A stretch of 64,000 nucleotides of DNA from CAXSEF01 sp964236535 (GCA_964236535.1 CAXSEF010000001.1:1-64000), one strand, 5' to 3'. Positions 1 to 8,604 are shown, counted from the stretch's first letter. Notes: generated by a model from the sequence alone, not told the origin. Translations and numbers: made by a program.

Positions 1-273
1 GACCGGCGGCGGCGCGATTGCATAGCCGAGTGCCGCACCACCGGCGATGCCGAGCAGGGCGCCGGCGACGATGCCCGGGCCGAAGAAGCCGCGATGGTAG
101 CCGCCATAGCCGTGGCCGTACCCACCATAGCCGTGGCCATACCCACCGTAACCGTGGCCATACCCGCCATAGCCGTAGCCGCCGCGATACTGGGCGCTGG
201 CGGGCGCCGCGGTCGCGAGAGCGAGACCGGCAAGCACGGGAACGATCACGAGAAGACGCGGAGCGCGAATCAT
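1..273 (-). CDS. Gly/Tyr/His-repeat exported protein (C-terminus cut by window edge)
   Basis: The first 91 residues are visible and the gene runs off the left edge. It opens with a clear signal peptide (about residues 1-27, hydrophobic core and an Ala-x-Ala cleavage site before QYRGG). A low-complexity part built from YGHGYGG units follows, then a glycine-rich hydrophobic stretch (GIVAGALLGIAGG) that could be a membrane-inserting glycine-zipper segment. The ATG at 273 is the only sensible start. Proteins of this composition are common in alphaproteobacterial envelopes but have no fixed function; none is assigned here. Confidence 0.7.
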   Translation of the reverse strand, partial: MIRAPRLLVIVPVLAGLALATAAPASAQYRGGYGYGGYGHGYGGYGHGYGGYGHGYGGYHRGFFGPGIVAGALLGIAGGAALGYAIAPPPV

Positions 274-430
274 GTCCGATGTCCCAGAACAGGCGCGGAG
301 GAACCCGCAGCCGACCCTGCCAAGATGGGCGCTCGCTGTGGCAAAACCGGGGCAGGCGAAGGCGGAAGATTTCACGGTTTCGGGAACAAGGGCGGGGAGT
401 TGCGACAGGCGGCACGGCCGGTTGCGGTGC

Positions 431-2206
431 TCAGGCGCCGCCGCGGTCCAGCACCGGTCCCGACAGCCCAAGCCCGGTGTTGACGACGGCGAGGTGGGTG
501 AGCGCCTGCGGGAAGTTGCCGGCGAGATGGCGGCCGGGCACGTTGTACTCCTCGGACAGCAGCCCGACATCGTTGCGCAGGGCCAGCACCCGCTCGAACT
601 GTGCCACCGCCGCCTCGGCGCGGCCCTGCAGGTTCAGGCAGTCCGCCATCCAGCAGGAGCAGGCCAGGAAGGCGCCCTCCGGCGTCCCACCGCCCTGGTG
701 GCGGGTGCGGCGGATCAGCCCGCCTTCGTCGAGGTCGCGGCCGATCGCGGCAATGGTGGCGGCCATGCGCGGATCGTCAGCCGGGAGGAAGCCCACGAGC
801 GGCAGCAGAAGCAGGCTGGCGTCGAGCTCCTGGCCGCCGAAGTACTGGGTGAAGGTGCCGAGGCCCTCGTTCCAGCCCTGGTCGCAAACCTCGCGGTGGA
901 TGCGGTCGCGCAGGGTGGTCATGCGGTGCAGCGTGTCGACCGCTACGTCCGCACCGTGCGAGCGGACGTAGCGGTCGATGCCGACCCAGGCCATGGCCTG
1001 GGAGTAGGTGTAGTGCCGGGGCTCGCCTCGGGACTCCCAGACCCCGGCGCCGGGCTGGCGCCAGATGCCGGCCAGGTGCTCGGCGAGCTGGTCGCGCACC
1101 ACGTCCGCCTGGCGGGAGTGCGGCAGCCCGGCGCGCTCGGCCAAATGCAGGGTGTCGAGCACCTCGCCCCAGACGTCGATCTGCGTCTGGGTCGAGGCCG
1201 CGTTGCCGATCCGCACCGGTCGGGCGTGCCGGCATCCAGGCAGGCCGGCGACGCTCCACTCGTCGAGATGCCGGTCGCCGTCGACGCGGTACATGATGCG
1301 CAGGTCGCCGGGCGCGCCACCGATCGCACGCAGCAGCCAGTCGCGCCAGCCTGCCGCCTCATCGTGGTAGCCGGCGTTGATCAGCGCACCGAGGGTGAAG
1401 GTCGAATCGCGCAGCCAGCAGTAGCGGTAGTCCCAGTTCATCGTGCCGCCCGGGGCCTCGGGCAGCGAGGTGGTGGGGGCCGCGACCAGGCCGCCGGTCG
1501 GCCGGTAGATCATGGCCTTGAGCGTGATCAGCGAGCGGCGGACCGCGTCAGGCCAGCGGGTGCGGCCGGCGTCGAAGCGGCCGATCCAGTCGCGCCAGAA
1601 TGCCTGCGTGCGCGCGAGTGCCGCTTCGGCGTCGAGCGGCGGCGGTACCGGGCGGCTCGACTCGTGCTGGCGCAGCACGAACGCGAGCCGCTGGCCCGCG
1701 GCCACGGAGAACTCGGCGGTTGCCGCGTGCCCGTGCAGCTGCAGCGGGACCGGCGCGTGCAGCGCGATGCGGTCCGGGCCCACGGTCGCCGTGCAGCCGT
1801 CAGCGGCGGGCTCGGTCCAGGGCGGCAGCTGGCCGTAGTCGAAGCGCAGGCGCAGGTCCATGCGCATGCGGCACTCGCCCTCGATGCCCTCGACAATGCG
1901 CACCAGGGCCGCGACATCCTCGCGGATCGGCATGAAATCGGTCAGCCGGATACGGCCGCCGGGAGCTGCGAACTCGGTCTGCACGACCAGCGTGTCCCGG
2001 TCGTAGCGCCGGGCCACGGTGTGTCCGGCGCCCTCCGCGGGGGCGATCAGCCAGCGTCCGTGGCCGGGCTCGCCGAGCAGGGCGGCGAGGCAGGCCGGGC
2101 TGTCGAACCGAGGCCAGCACAGCCAGTCGATCGAGCCGTCGCGGCCGACCAGGGCGGCGCTCTCGCCGTCGCCGATCAGCGCGTAGTCCTCGATCCTCGT
2201 GCTCAT
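431..2206 (-). CDS. Glycoside hydrolase family 15 (glucoamylase/trehalase-like)
   Basis: A 591-residue cytoplasmic protein, the usual length for bacterial GH15 enzymes of the glucoamylase/trehalase type. The N-terminus carries the family opening (IEDYALIGDGESAALVGRDG, then SIDWLCWPRFDSPA), followed by a beta-sandwich region and the (alpha/alpha)6 barrel; NWDYRYCWLRDSTFTL, HLDEWSVAGLPG and DQGWNEGLGTFTQYFG are conserved barrel motifs that hold the acidic catalytic residues. No signal peptide. The ATG at 2206 has a GGGAGAA ribosome site and lies 18 nt after the upstream SDR stop, so the two are probably one transcript. The substrate cannot be read from sequence: mycobacterial relatives hydrolyse trehalose, others maltodextrins. 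otsA/otsB lie in the same window, which makes trehalose turnover attractive but unproven. Confidence 0.88.
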   Translation of the reverse strand: MSTRIEDYALIGDGESAALVGRDGSIDWLCWPRFDSPACLAALLGEPGHGRWLIAPAEGAGHTVARRYDRDTLVVQTEFAAPGGRIRLTDFMPIREDVAALVRIVEGIEGECRMRMDLRLRFDYGQLPPWTEPAADGCTATVGPDRIALHAPVPLQLHGHAATAEFSVAAGQRLAFVLRQHESSRPVPPPLDAEAALARTQAFWRDWIGRFDAGRTRWPDAVRRSLITLKAMIYRPTGGLVAAPTTSLPEAPGGTMNWDYRYCWLRDSTFTLGALINAGYHDEAAGWRDWLLRAIGGAPGDLRIMYRVDGDRHLDEWSVAGLPGCRHARPVRIGNAASTQTQIDVWGEVLDTLHLAERAGLPHSRQADVVRDQLAEHLAGIWRQPGAGVWESRGEPRHYTYSQAMAWVGIDRYVRSHGADVAVDTLHRMTTLRDRIHREVCDQGWNEGLGTFTQYFGGQELDASLLLLPLVGFLPADDPRMAATIAAIGRDLDEGGLIRRTRHQGGGTPEGAFLACSCWMADCLNLQGRAEAAVAQFERVLALRNDVGLLSEEYNVPGRHLAGNFPQALTHLAVVNTGLGLSGPVLDRGGA

Positions 2207-2224
2207 CCGAGTTCTCCCGCCGGC

Positions 2225-3217
2225 TCAGATGTCCAGCCGCTTGGCCAGGCGGTGCACGCCGAACACCGTGCCGGCCGCGACCGCCGCCCACATCGCGGTG
2301 CGGTGGCGGCTGGTGAACACCTCCCAGCTCCAGCTGTACGCCTTGGCATCGAACCGACCATGGGCCGCATAGGCGCCCGGCACAGGCTCGAAAAGGTTGT
2401 CTGGCGCGTCGGGTTTGGTCGGCTCGCTGCTCATCTGTCCGCTGTAGCCCGCCGAGGCGAGATAGCGGTCGATCAGCCCGGGCGCGATGCGATTGGCCAT
2501 CACTGCCACGACGGTCGAGAAGCCGATCCAGGTCTGGCGGCGCGGGTTGAAGGCCGCGAAGTAGATGGCGCGCGCCGGGATCTCCGGCTGGAAGATCGGC
2601 GGCACCGGCAGCGCCCGGCGTCCGGTCTTGTTGCGCGCCCAGCTGAACTGCGGGGTGTTGACCGCAGGCAGATCGACCATGCTGACCGAGATGTCGAGCT
2701 TGTCGTGCAGAAGTTCCGAGCGCAGCGAGTCGGTGAAGCCGCGGATCGCGAACTTGGCGCCGCAGTAGATCGACTGCAGCGGCACCGAGCGGTAGGCGAG
2801 CGCCGAGCCGACGTTGACGATCGAGCCGCGGTTGCGTGGCGTCATGCGTTTCAGCGCCGACATCATCCCGTGCACCTGGCCCAGGTAGGTGACCTCGGTG
2901 CCGCGCTTGACCTCGGCCGCCGTCAGCTTGGAGACGGGCGAGAACACCGTGGCCATCGCCACGTTGACCCAGACGTCGATCGGGCCGAGCTCGGCCTCGA
3001 CGCGCGAGGCCGCGGCGTCGACCGCGTCCGGGTCGGCGACGTCGGTGGGGATGGGCAGCGCGCGCACGCCGAAGCCGCGTGCCTCGGCGGCGGCGGCTTC
3101 CAGCCGGGCGGGATCGCGCGACAGCAGGGCGACATCGCAGCCGTTGCGGGCGAACTCGGTGGCGGTCGCCCGGCCGACGCCGGCGCCGGCGCCCGTGATC
3201 ACGACGACCTTGCGCAT
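2225..3217 (-). CDS. SDR family oxidoreductase with C-terminal extension
   Basis: A 330-residue short-chain dehydrogenase/reductase. The Rossmann motif TGAGAGVG lies at residues 8-15 and the Ser-Tyr-Lys catalytic set is visible (NVGSALAYRS, then Y-x-x-x-K in IYCGAKFAIRGF). The usual NNAG is changed to NVAMA. About 80 residues beyond the classical fold end in a hydrophobic segment (AMWAAVAAGTVFGVHRL) that may tether it to the membrane. The start at 3217 has a GGGGA ribosome site; the open frame extends upstream but the extra residues are translated repeat sequence. It precedes the GH15 gene. The substrate is unknown. Confidence 0.85.
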   Translation of the reverse strand: MRKVVVITGAGAGVGRATATEFARNGCDVALLSRDPARLEAAAAEARGFGVRALPIPTDVADPDAVDAAASRVEAELGPIDVWVNVAMATVFSPVSKLTAAEVKRGTEVTYLGQVHGMMSALKRMTPRNRGSIVNVGSALAYRSVPLQSIYCGAKFAIRGFTDSLRSELLHDKLDISVSMVDLPAVNTPQFSWARNKTGRRALPVPPIFQPEIPARAIYFAAFNPRRQTWIGFSTVVAVMANRIAPGLIDRYLASAGYSGQMSSEPTKPDAPDNLFEPVPGAYAAHGRFDAKAYSWSWEVFTSRHRTAMWAAVAAGTVFGVHRLAKRLDI

Positions 3218-3290
3218 GGTGTTCCCCTTTGATGCCTGGGCACAACGGCGGCTGCGTCCAGGTGTTCCGGGTGCGGGCAGCTCCGCATGA

Positions 3291-3426
3291 AGCAAGGCGG
3301 GCTCTACCAGAACCCGCAAAGGGCTCCTCCTGCAACGGTTGGTCCGCTTTGTTCCCGTCACGTCAGCAACAGGGTTCCAGAGGCTTGCCTCTGGCGGACT
3401 CCAGAGGCAGAGCCTCTGGGCTTGCT
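3291..3426 (+). repeat. Intergenic palindromic repeat, copy 1 (full length)
   Basis: Starts AGCAAGGCGGGCTCT and ends GCCTCTGGGCTTGCT, so it carries both terminal boxes of the family described under Findings. Inside are the hairpins CCAGAGGC/GCCTCTGG. Its right end overlaps the TAG stop of the msrQ gene on the minus strand. Confidence 0.75.
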
Positions 3427-4534
3427 ATCCGGCCAGCGTCGACCGGCTGCCGCGCAACAGAAACCGCGCCATGCCCGCGGCAGCACCGAGGGCGAGCCAA
3501 GCCAGCGCCAGCACCCAGCCGGCCGGCTGGTCCGGCAGCGAGTCTCCGCCGAGCGAGAATGTCCACACCACGAGCAGCATCAGCAGCGCTGCACCAGAGG
3601 AGAATGCTGCATCGCGCGCCGCGAGCGCGGGCCCGGAGCGGCTGTCCGGCGCGAGCGTGACGCGGCGCAGGACGACCGCGAGCAGGACGGCGAGCCCCAG
3701 CATCAGGATCTGCCCGGCCGGGTGCGGGCCGTAGTCGAGGTCGAGCTCACCACCCAGCACGCGGCCTGGCGGGATGTGGGTGGCGAGGCCGTACCAGGCG
3801 TATTCCAGGCCGGCGGTGAGCAGGGCGGCCACGAGCGCCAGGCCAGCCAGCGCCGGCAGCGAGCGACGGAACCGGTCCGGCAGCGTGCGCCACAGCATCG
3901 CCCAGACGAACACCCCGCCGTAGAGCACCGCCTCGCCGACATTCGCCTTGGACTGCAGGAAGAAGTGGAATACCGCGAGCGCGGCCAGCGCGTAGGCCAG
4001 GCGGTGCAGCAGCTTCCAGCGGGTGCCGAGCCGGCGCATCGAGGCGTTGGTCGAGGTCGCCGCGAGCACCACGAGCCCGGCCAGCGCCACGAAGCCGACG
4101 GTAAGATAGAAGCGGCGGACGATTTCGGCGGCGGCGTGCAGCAGGTGCCAGTTCTGCTCGCTGACCCACAGGACGAGGTGGGCCGCGGCGTAGGTCGCCG
4201 CGGCAACGCCGATCATGCGCCGCACCGCCAGCACGCCGGGCCAGGCGAGCAGCGCGCGGGCGGGAGTGACCAGCAGCGACATCAGGAGCAGCCGGCAGGC
4301 CATCAGCCCGCTCTGGTGGATCGCCTCCTTGAGCGGGCGGGCGCCGAGGTCGTCAAGGCAGAACGCGAGCGCCAGCCACAGTGCCGGCACGAACAGCAGG
4401 GCGAACACCGAGGCCTTGAACGGCGAGAAACTGCCGCCGCGGTCGGTCCATGGCCGTCCGGGCGTGACCGGTTGCCGGGGCGTCGGGGCGGCAGGTCGGC
4501 CGGCAGGCTTGGTCGGCACGGTGGTGACGCTCAT
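3425..4534 (-). CDS. msrQ: MsrQ/YedZ-like heme-binding membrane protein, long form
   Basis: A 369-residue integral membrane protein. Residues about 40-230 match the ferric-reductase-like domain of MsrQ, the heme b subunit that passes electrons to the periplasmic methionine-sulfoxide reductase MsrP: LLLMSLLVTPARAL, LRRMIG-like VRRMIG, AAAHLVLWV, YLTVGFVALAGL, TSTNASMRRLGTRWKLLHRLAY and FHFFLQSK, with the expected histidines in the helices. MsrQ is normally about 200 residues; here some 140 extra residues with three or four more helices follow, plus a proline-rich cytoplasmic N-terminus. No msrP lies nearby, so the partner is unknown. Start ATG 4534. The stop overlaps a palindromic repeat. It could be another member of the ferric reductase superfamily. 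Confidence 0.75.
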   Translation of the reverse strand: MSVTTVPTKPAGRPAAPTPRQPVTPGRPWTDRGGSFSPFKASVFALLFVPALWLALAFCLDDLGARPLKEAIHQSGLMACRLLLMSLLVTPARALLAWPGVLAVRRMIGVAAATYAAAHLVLWVSEQNWHLLHAAAEIVRRFYLTVGFVALAGLVVLAATSTNASMRRLGTRWKLLHRLAYALAALAVFHFFLQSKANVGEAVLYGGVFVWAMLWRTLPDRFRRSLPALAGLALVAALLTAGLEYAWYGLATHIPPGRVLGGELDLDYGPHPAGQILMLGLAVLLAVVLRRVTLAPDSRSGPALAARDAAFSSGAALLMLLVVWTFSLGGDSLPDQPAGWVLALAWLALGAAAGMARFLLRGSRSTLAG

Positions 4535-4592
4535 CGCGGGAGTGCCTTCATCGGGGTGGTCCGGTCATCGTGGCGGGTTCACCTGGGCGCGG

Positions 4593-5246
4593 TCACTGCA
4601 GGGCGCCAGGCGGCACGGCCCTGGGCGGGGCGAGGTGGCGGAAGTCCTGCGGCACTTCGAACAAAGCGGGGTCCTGCGGGCCGTAGCGGACGCTGCTGGC
4701 CTCGATCAGGCCGCGGCGAGGCTCTCCTGCACGCAGCAGCACGCCATCACGGGTGAGACATACGACTGCTGGCTGACCGGACAGGTCGGCGGTGCGCCAC
4801 ACGGTGCACGGCGTGTCCGCAATGCGGTCCTCGCCAAGGCGTTCGTAGCGGGCGTCGGGCGCAGGCTTACCGAGCTCGGGCGGAGCGGCCATGTCGACCA
4901 CCGCACGCGCAGCGGTCTCGACCATCTGCATGCGCGCGTCAGCATAGTCAATAATCATGAAGACGCCGCTACCGGGCGGATCGACGCGCATCAGCCGCCG
5001 TGCCGCGAGCCAGCGCAGCCGCTGCGTCGGCTCGGCAGCCGTGGGCGGGCTTGCCGGCTGCCCTGCGGGCTGGCTGCCGGCGTCCGGCGGGGTAGGGCGC
5101 GGCGCGGCGGGCATGCGGTAGAGCACATCAACGTCGCGTTGCGGCACCAGCAACGGACGGTCCTGCCCCCGTGCGGCCTGATCCGCACCCGACCCGGCCA
5201 GCGCGAGTGCGGCGCAGAGCAGCACCGCGCCGGCTTTGTGGCTCAC
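4593..5246 (-). CDS. Exported protein, paralogue of the preceding gene in the operon
   Basis: A 217-residue exported protein starting at GTG 5246, which overlaps the stop of the upstream gene as GTGA, so translation is probably coupled. Signal peptide: SHKAGAVLLCAALALAGSG. After cleavage the protein begins DRPLLVPQRDVDVLYRM, nearly the same as the upstream gene (DRPLLQPTRDVTVTYQV). Both have one conserved Cys-x-x-Trp (CTVWRT here), a CLTRDGVLLR / CVTADGVLLR strand, and an ending of the YGP-PxLFxxPxDF type. The open frame extends upstream of 5246 but only as antisense of its neighbour. The fold resembles DUF4412-like exported proteins; no function is assigned. Confidence 0.75.
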   Translation of the reverse strand: MSHKAGAVLLCAALALAGSGADQAARGQDRPLLVPQRDVDVLYRMPAAPRPTPPDAGSQPAGQPASPPTAAEPTQRLRWLAARRLMRVDPPGSGVFMIIDYADARMQMVETAARAVVDMAAPPELGKPAPDARYERLGEDRIADTPCTVWRTADLSGQPAVVCLTRDGVLLRAGEPRRGLIEASSVRYGPQDPALFEVPQDFRHLAPPRAVPPGALQ

Positions 5247-5878
5247 GGGCTCGATCCCGCGAATGCGCCAGGAAAGGAGAGCGCGTGGAAATCGGCAGGC
5301 GGCACGAACAGCGACGGCGCGAGCGGGCCGTATTGCACCGCGCTCGCCACCAGCGAGCCCTGCCGATCGCGGTTGTCGGTGCCGGCGAAGCGTAGCAGCA
5401 CGCCGTCCGCGGTGACGCAGCCGGTGCCGGTGCCGCGCGGCGCGGTGACCCGCCACTCGGTGCAGGCCAGCCCGGCGACGATGGCGCTGCCGGCACGGGA
5501 GAACCGCATCGCAGGGTCGAGCAGGTAGTCCTCAAGGTCGCGGCCGCGACCCGGCAGGCGCGAATAGACGTGCAGCCCGTTGAGCATGACGACGCCCTGG
5601 CCTGCCACCGGGTCGAGCAGCAGCGAGGTCGCGTCGCCGGCGTCGATCCTGGCGCGGCGCAGGCCGGCGGCGATCTCGACGCGGACCTCGCGGACCGGCA
5701 CCTGCGGCGCGTCCACTTGGTAGGTCACGGTGACGTCACGTGTCGGTTGCAGCAACGGGCGGTCCGGGCCGGATTGGGCCAAAGCGGGCCGGGGCGAAAC
5801 GGCGGCCGCGAGGCCGGCGGCGAGACAGGCCGGGCGCGTGAGCCTTGCCGCTTGTTGCGCGATGGGTGTGATTTTCAT
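5243..5878 (-). CDS. Exported protein, first of a tandem paralogous pair
   Basis: A 211-residue protein with a signal peptide (MKITPIAQQAARLTRPACLAAGLAAAV..ALAQ). The ATG at 5878 is preferred over the longer frame because it puts the signal peptide at the N-terminus. The mature part starts SGPDRPLLQPTRDVTVTYQV and has ACTEWRV, CVTADGVLLRFAG and LVASAVQYGPLAPSLFVPPADF, all mirrored in the downstream paralogue. The two probably arose by tandem duplication and may form a heteromer in the periplasm. The function is not known. Confidence 0.78.
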   Translation of the reverse strand: MKITPIAQQAARLTRPACLAAGLAAAVSPRPALAQSGPDRPLLQPTRDVTVTYQVDAPQVPVREVRVEIAAGLRRARIDAGDATSLLLDPVAGQGVVMLNGLHVYSRLPGRGRDLEDYLLDPAMRFSRAGSAIVAGLACTEWRVTAPRGTGTGCVTADGVLLRFAGTDNRDRQGSLVASAVQYGPLAPSLFVPPADFHALSFPGAFAGSSP

Positions 5879-5943
5879 GCTTCCGCAGGTGTGCCAACGC
5901 GTCACGCGCGTCAAGAACTTCGCGGCTGCCCGGCCAAGGTTAC

Positions 5944-6753
5944 GTGCATGGTTACAGGCAGTGGGACGGGTGGGCCTTGATCGCAAGGCTGGCTGCATCT
6001 ACGCAGGCGCTTCCCGAACCGAGCGCCCGATTGACCCAAGCCAGTTCCACCCCGCCGCGCCTGCCGATCGGCCCACGGCTCACCCCGCACAAGGCGCTTG
6101 ATGCCGACGACGTGCGCGCGGCCTACCGGCGCTGGGCGGGCGTCTACGACCAGGCGTTCGGCGGCATCTCCGCGCATGGCCGCAGACAGGCGGTCGCCGC
6201 GGTCAACGCGCTGCCGGGCGTGCGGGTGCTGGAAGTCGGCGTCGGCACTGGACTTGCGCTGCCGCACTACACGCATGCCAAGCGCATCACCGGGATCGAT
6301 CTGTCTTCGGAGATGCTGGGCCGGGCGCATGCCCGCGTGGCCGAGCACCGTCTGGGCCACGTAGAGCAGCTGATCGTAGGCGACGCCGAGGCGACCGGCC
6401 TGCCGGAGGGTTCGTTCGACATCGCGGTGGCGATGTTCGTGGCCTCAGTGGTGCCAAACCCGCGTCGGCTGATGGCCGAGATGCGCCGGGTGGTGCGCCC
6501 GGGCGGGCACATCCTGTTCGTCAACCACTTCGCCGCCGAGCGCGGGCCGCGCTGGTGGGTCGAGAAGGCGCTGGTACCGGCGTCGCGCGCGCTAGGCTGG
6601 CACCCGGACTTCTCGATCGCGGCGCTGCTGTCGGCCGAGCAGCGCCGGTGCGCCACGCTGTCGCCGGTGCCGCCGCTCGGGCTGTTCACGCTGGTGCAGC
6701 TAGACAATCCCACCGCCAGCCTGCCCGCGAACTCTGCTGTGCCGGTCATCTGA
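5944..6753 (+). CDS. PmtA-like class I SAM methyltransferase (phospholipid N-methyltransferase)
   Basis: A 269-residue class I SAM-dependent methyltransferase. The SAM motif VLEVGVGTGLALPHY (about residues 97-111), the acidic residue of motif II (ITGIDLSSEML), GDAEATGLPEGSFD and VVRPGGHILFVNHF are intact. The VYDQAFGGIS opening and overall layout match the Rhodobacter-type phosphatidylethanolamine N-methyltransferase PmtA, which makes phosphatidylcholine from PE at the inner membrane. The ATG at 5944 lies in sequence without an obvious ribosome site; the TTG at 6031 (LTQASSTPPRLPIG) is an alternative that gives a more usual length. Divergent from the exported-protein pair. A repeated hairpin follows the stop directly. 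Confidence 0.75.
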   Translation: MHGYRQWDGWALIARLAASTQALPEPSARLTQASSTPPRLPIGPRLTPHKALDADDVRAAYRRWAGVYDQAFGGISAHGRRQAVAAVNALPGVRVLEVGVGTGLALPHYTHAKRITGIDLSSEMLGRAHARVAEHRLGHVEQLIVGDAEATGLPEGSFDIAVAMFVASVVPNPRRLMAEMRRVVRPGGHILFVNHFAAERGPRWWVEKALVPASRALGWHPDFSIAALLSAEQRRCATLSPVPPLGLFTLVQLDNPTASLPANSAVPVI

Positions 6754-6830
6754 CGCGCTTGTGCTGCGCTCCGGTGCTAACGGCCGTAATGGCCGCTCCG
6801 CTCCGGGGCTCGCACAAGCCTGCCCGCTGA
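6746..6830 (+). repeat. Second repeat family, copy 1: large hairpin after pmtA-like gene
   Basis: Immediately after the stop a long imperfect hairpin runs from 6758 to 6818: outer arms CTTGTGC / GCACAAG and an inner GGCC-GTAAT-GGCC stem. A related sequence follows the carboxypeptidase gene at 56118-56203, starting with the shared ATCTGACGC and containing GCTCCGG and CGCACAAGC. It may act as a terminator or an mRNA 3' stabiliser. Confidence 0.55.
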
Positions 6831-6949
6831 CTCGGCACAGCAAGTTCGCGCACAGTTGTCGGGGGGGGGGGGCGAAAGCAAGCTGCCGGCTCCTTCGCCT
6901 GGCTCTCGAAGGTTTTTCGCCTTCTAACGCCGGGACAGTTGATGCAGGT

Positions 6950-7020
6950 CTTTAAGCATAGGAATTCTCAACGCCTGTCTTGAGCGGAGTCCAGAGACAG
7001 AGCCTCTGGACTTGCCTGCT
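6950..7020 (+). repeat. Intergenic palindromic repeat, copy 2 (right half)
   Basis: Right arm of the repeat family: TTTAAGCATAGGAATTCTC, then TTGAGCGGAGTCCAGAGA and CAGAGCCTCTGGACTTGCCT. It ends inside the stop codon of the minus-strand gene at 7019. Confidence 0.7.
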
Positions 7021-7666
7021 AGCCTTTCTGCCTTGCGACCTCGCGGCGGTGCTGCGCCACCGAGTGGCGCAGGTCGATCGCGGGTGCGGGCACCGTGTCG
7101 GCGTAGGCGTGACCGTCCCACACCCAGCGATCGTCGCCGCTGACCAGCAGGTCGGCCATGCCGAGGTGATGCTGGGCCGCCACGCGGATCGGCCCGCTCA
7201 CGCTGTCGAGCACCCGACGCCAGCCGCTCTCCTCGCCGCCTGGAGCGGCGCCGCCTGGCGCGTTCACGTAGACCGAGGTCGAGCACCCGGCCGAGCCGCA
7301 CAGATCGGCCGACTGCAGCTGGACGAACAGCGCCGCCGGCGCGTGCGGGCCGGCGAGCCGGGCGCTGCCGACCAGAACCAGAGGTGGCTCGCTCTTGCTG
7401 TCCGAAGCGGCGACGTCGCGCGCGGTCAGCGCCCGGGCGGTGAGGTCCTCGGCACTGCCCGGTCGGGCGCTCAGCACCACCGGGCCTACGGCACCCGGCG
7501 TCCTGCGCATGATCGCATGGGGCATGATGGGGTGGGATCGGTGAGCCGGTGCTGCTGGAGCGGACGCGGCGGGGGCGGGGCTCTCGGGAGCATCCGTCGC
7601 GAGCGGCGGGGCCGCAGCCGCCAGCCACAGCAGCGCCACCGCCCCGACCCGTGCCTTCGTGTTCAT
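7019..7666 (-). CDS. Hypothetical exported protein
   Basis: A 215-residue protein starting at ATG 7666 (MNTKARVGAVALLWLAAAAPPLA), a signal peptide followed by an Ala/Pro-rich linker of about 30 residues. The mature domain includes VGPVVLSARPG, LVLVGSARLAGPHAPAALFVQLQS, a CGSAGCSTSVYV segment with two close cysteines and a WVWDGHAY segment. The longer open frame begins in intergenic sequence. No family was recognised. Its stop lies within a palindromic repeat. Confidence 0.65.
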   Translation of the reverse strand: MNTKARVGAVALLWLAAAAPPLATDAPESPAPAASAPAAPAHRSHPIMPHAIMRRTPGAVGPVVLSARPGSAEDLTARALTARDVAASDSKSEPPLVLVGSARLAGPHAPAALFVQLQSADLCGSAGCSTSVYVNAPGGAAPGGEESGWRRVLDSVSGPIRVAAQHHLGMADLLVSGDDRWVWDGHAYADTVPAPAIDLRHSVAQHRREVARQKG

Positions 7667-7806
7667 CCGCCGCCTCCGTTCTGAGGACCGCAGCCTAGCG
7701 CAGGCCGGGGTGCGGGGGGAGACCACGCTCGACCTTCAAGCCGGCCTGACACACCACGGCGCACGTTGCAGCTTGCCAGGAGCGCCCGGCTTTGCGAGCG
7801 AGCGCC

Positions 7807-8604
7807 ATGCGCATCGTCACCTGGAACATCAACTCCCTTCGCCTGCGCCTGAAGCTGCTGGAGCGGCTGGCGGGTGCACTCGACCCCGACGTGATCTGCC
7901 TGCAGGAGACCAAGGTCCCGGACCCGCTGTTTCCTGACGCGGCCCCTGCGGAGTTCGGCTACCCGCACGTGGCCCGGCGCGGGATGAAGGGATACAACGG
8001 GGTGGCGGTGCTCTCGCGCATCCCGCTCACGCTGAACGCGGACACGCCGGACTGGTGCGGGCGCGGCGACTGCCGGCACCTGCACGTGACGCTGCACGCG
8101 GCGTCCGGGTCCGTCGAGCTGCACGACTTCTACGTGCCTGCCGGCGGCGACGTGCCCGATCGCGGGCTGAACGCGAAGTTCGCGCACAAGCTCGACTTCG
8201 TGGCCGAGGCGACGCGGTGGTTTGCCGAGCGGCCCGGGTTCCGGCGCACGGTGCTGGTGGGCGACCTGAACATCGCCCCGCTCGAGCACGACGTGTGGAG
8301 CCACCGCCAGCTGCTCGACGTGGTCAGCCACACGCCGGTCGAGGTGGAGGCGCTGCTGGCTTGGCAGGCGACGGGGTTCGCCGACGCGCTGCGCCACTTC
8401 GTGCCGGCCGATCAGAAGCTCTACACTTGGTGGTCGTATCGCAATCACGACTGGCGGGTGGCCAACCGGGGGCGGCGGCTCGACCATGTCTGGGTGTCGC
8501 CCGACCTGGTGCCGGCGCTGCGCAGCCACGTGGTGCTGACCGAGGCGCGGGACTGGGAGCGGACGTCGGATCATGTCCCGGTCGCGGTGTCGCTCGACAT
8601 TTGA
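7807..8604 (+). CDS. xthA: Exodeoxyribonuclease III
   Basis: A 265-residue member of the ExoIII/AP-endonuclease family, which removes abasic and 3'-blocked sites in base excision repair. Residues run MRIVTWNINS, VICLQETKV (metal-binding Glu about residue 38), MKGYNGVAVLS, DFYVPAGGD, VLVGDLNIAP (catalytic Asp and Asn), and near the end WWSYRNHDW, NRGRRLDHVWVSP and TSDHVPV (catalytic His). All active-site motifs are present. ATG 7807 is chosen because translation starts exactly at the conserved MRIVTWN. Confidence 0.93.
   Translation: MRIVTWNINSLRLRLKLLERLAGALDPDVICLQETKVPDPLFPDAAPAEFGYPHVARRGMKGYNGVAVLSRIPLTLNADTPDWCGRGDCRHLHVTLHAASGSVELHDFYVPAGGDVPDRGLNAKFAHKLDFVAEATRWFAERPGFRRTVLVGDLNIAPLEHDVWSHRQLLDVVSHTPVEVEALLAWQATGFADALRHFVPADQKLYTWWSYRNHDWRVANRGRRLDHVWVSPDLVPALRSHVVLTEARDWERTSDHVPVAVSLDI

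Noticed and set aside
272..3232. Plus-strand open frame of 986 codons
   Set aside because: It is antisense to the GH15 and SDR genes, is Arg/Ala/Gln-rich with no family motif, and reflects high-GC codon bias.
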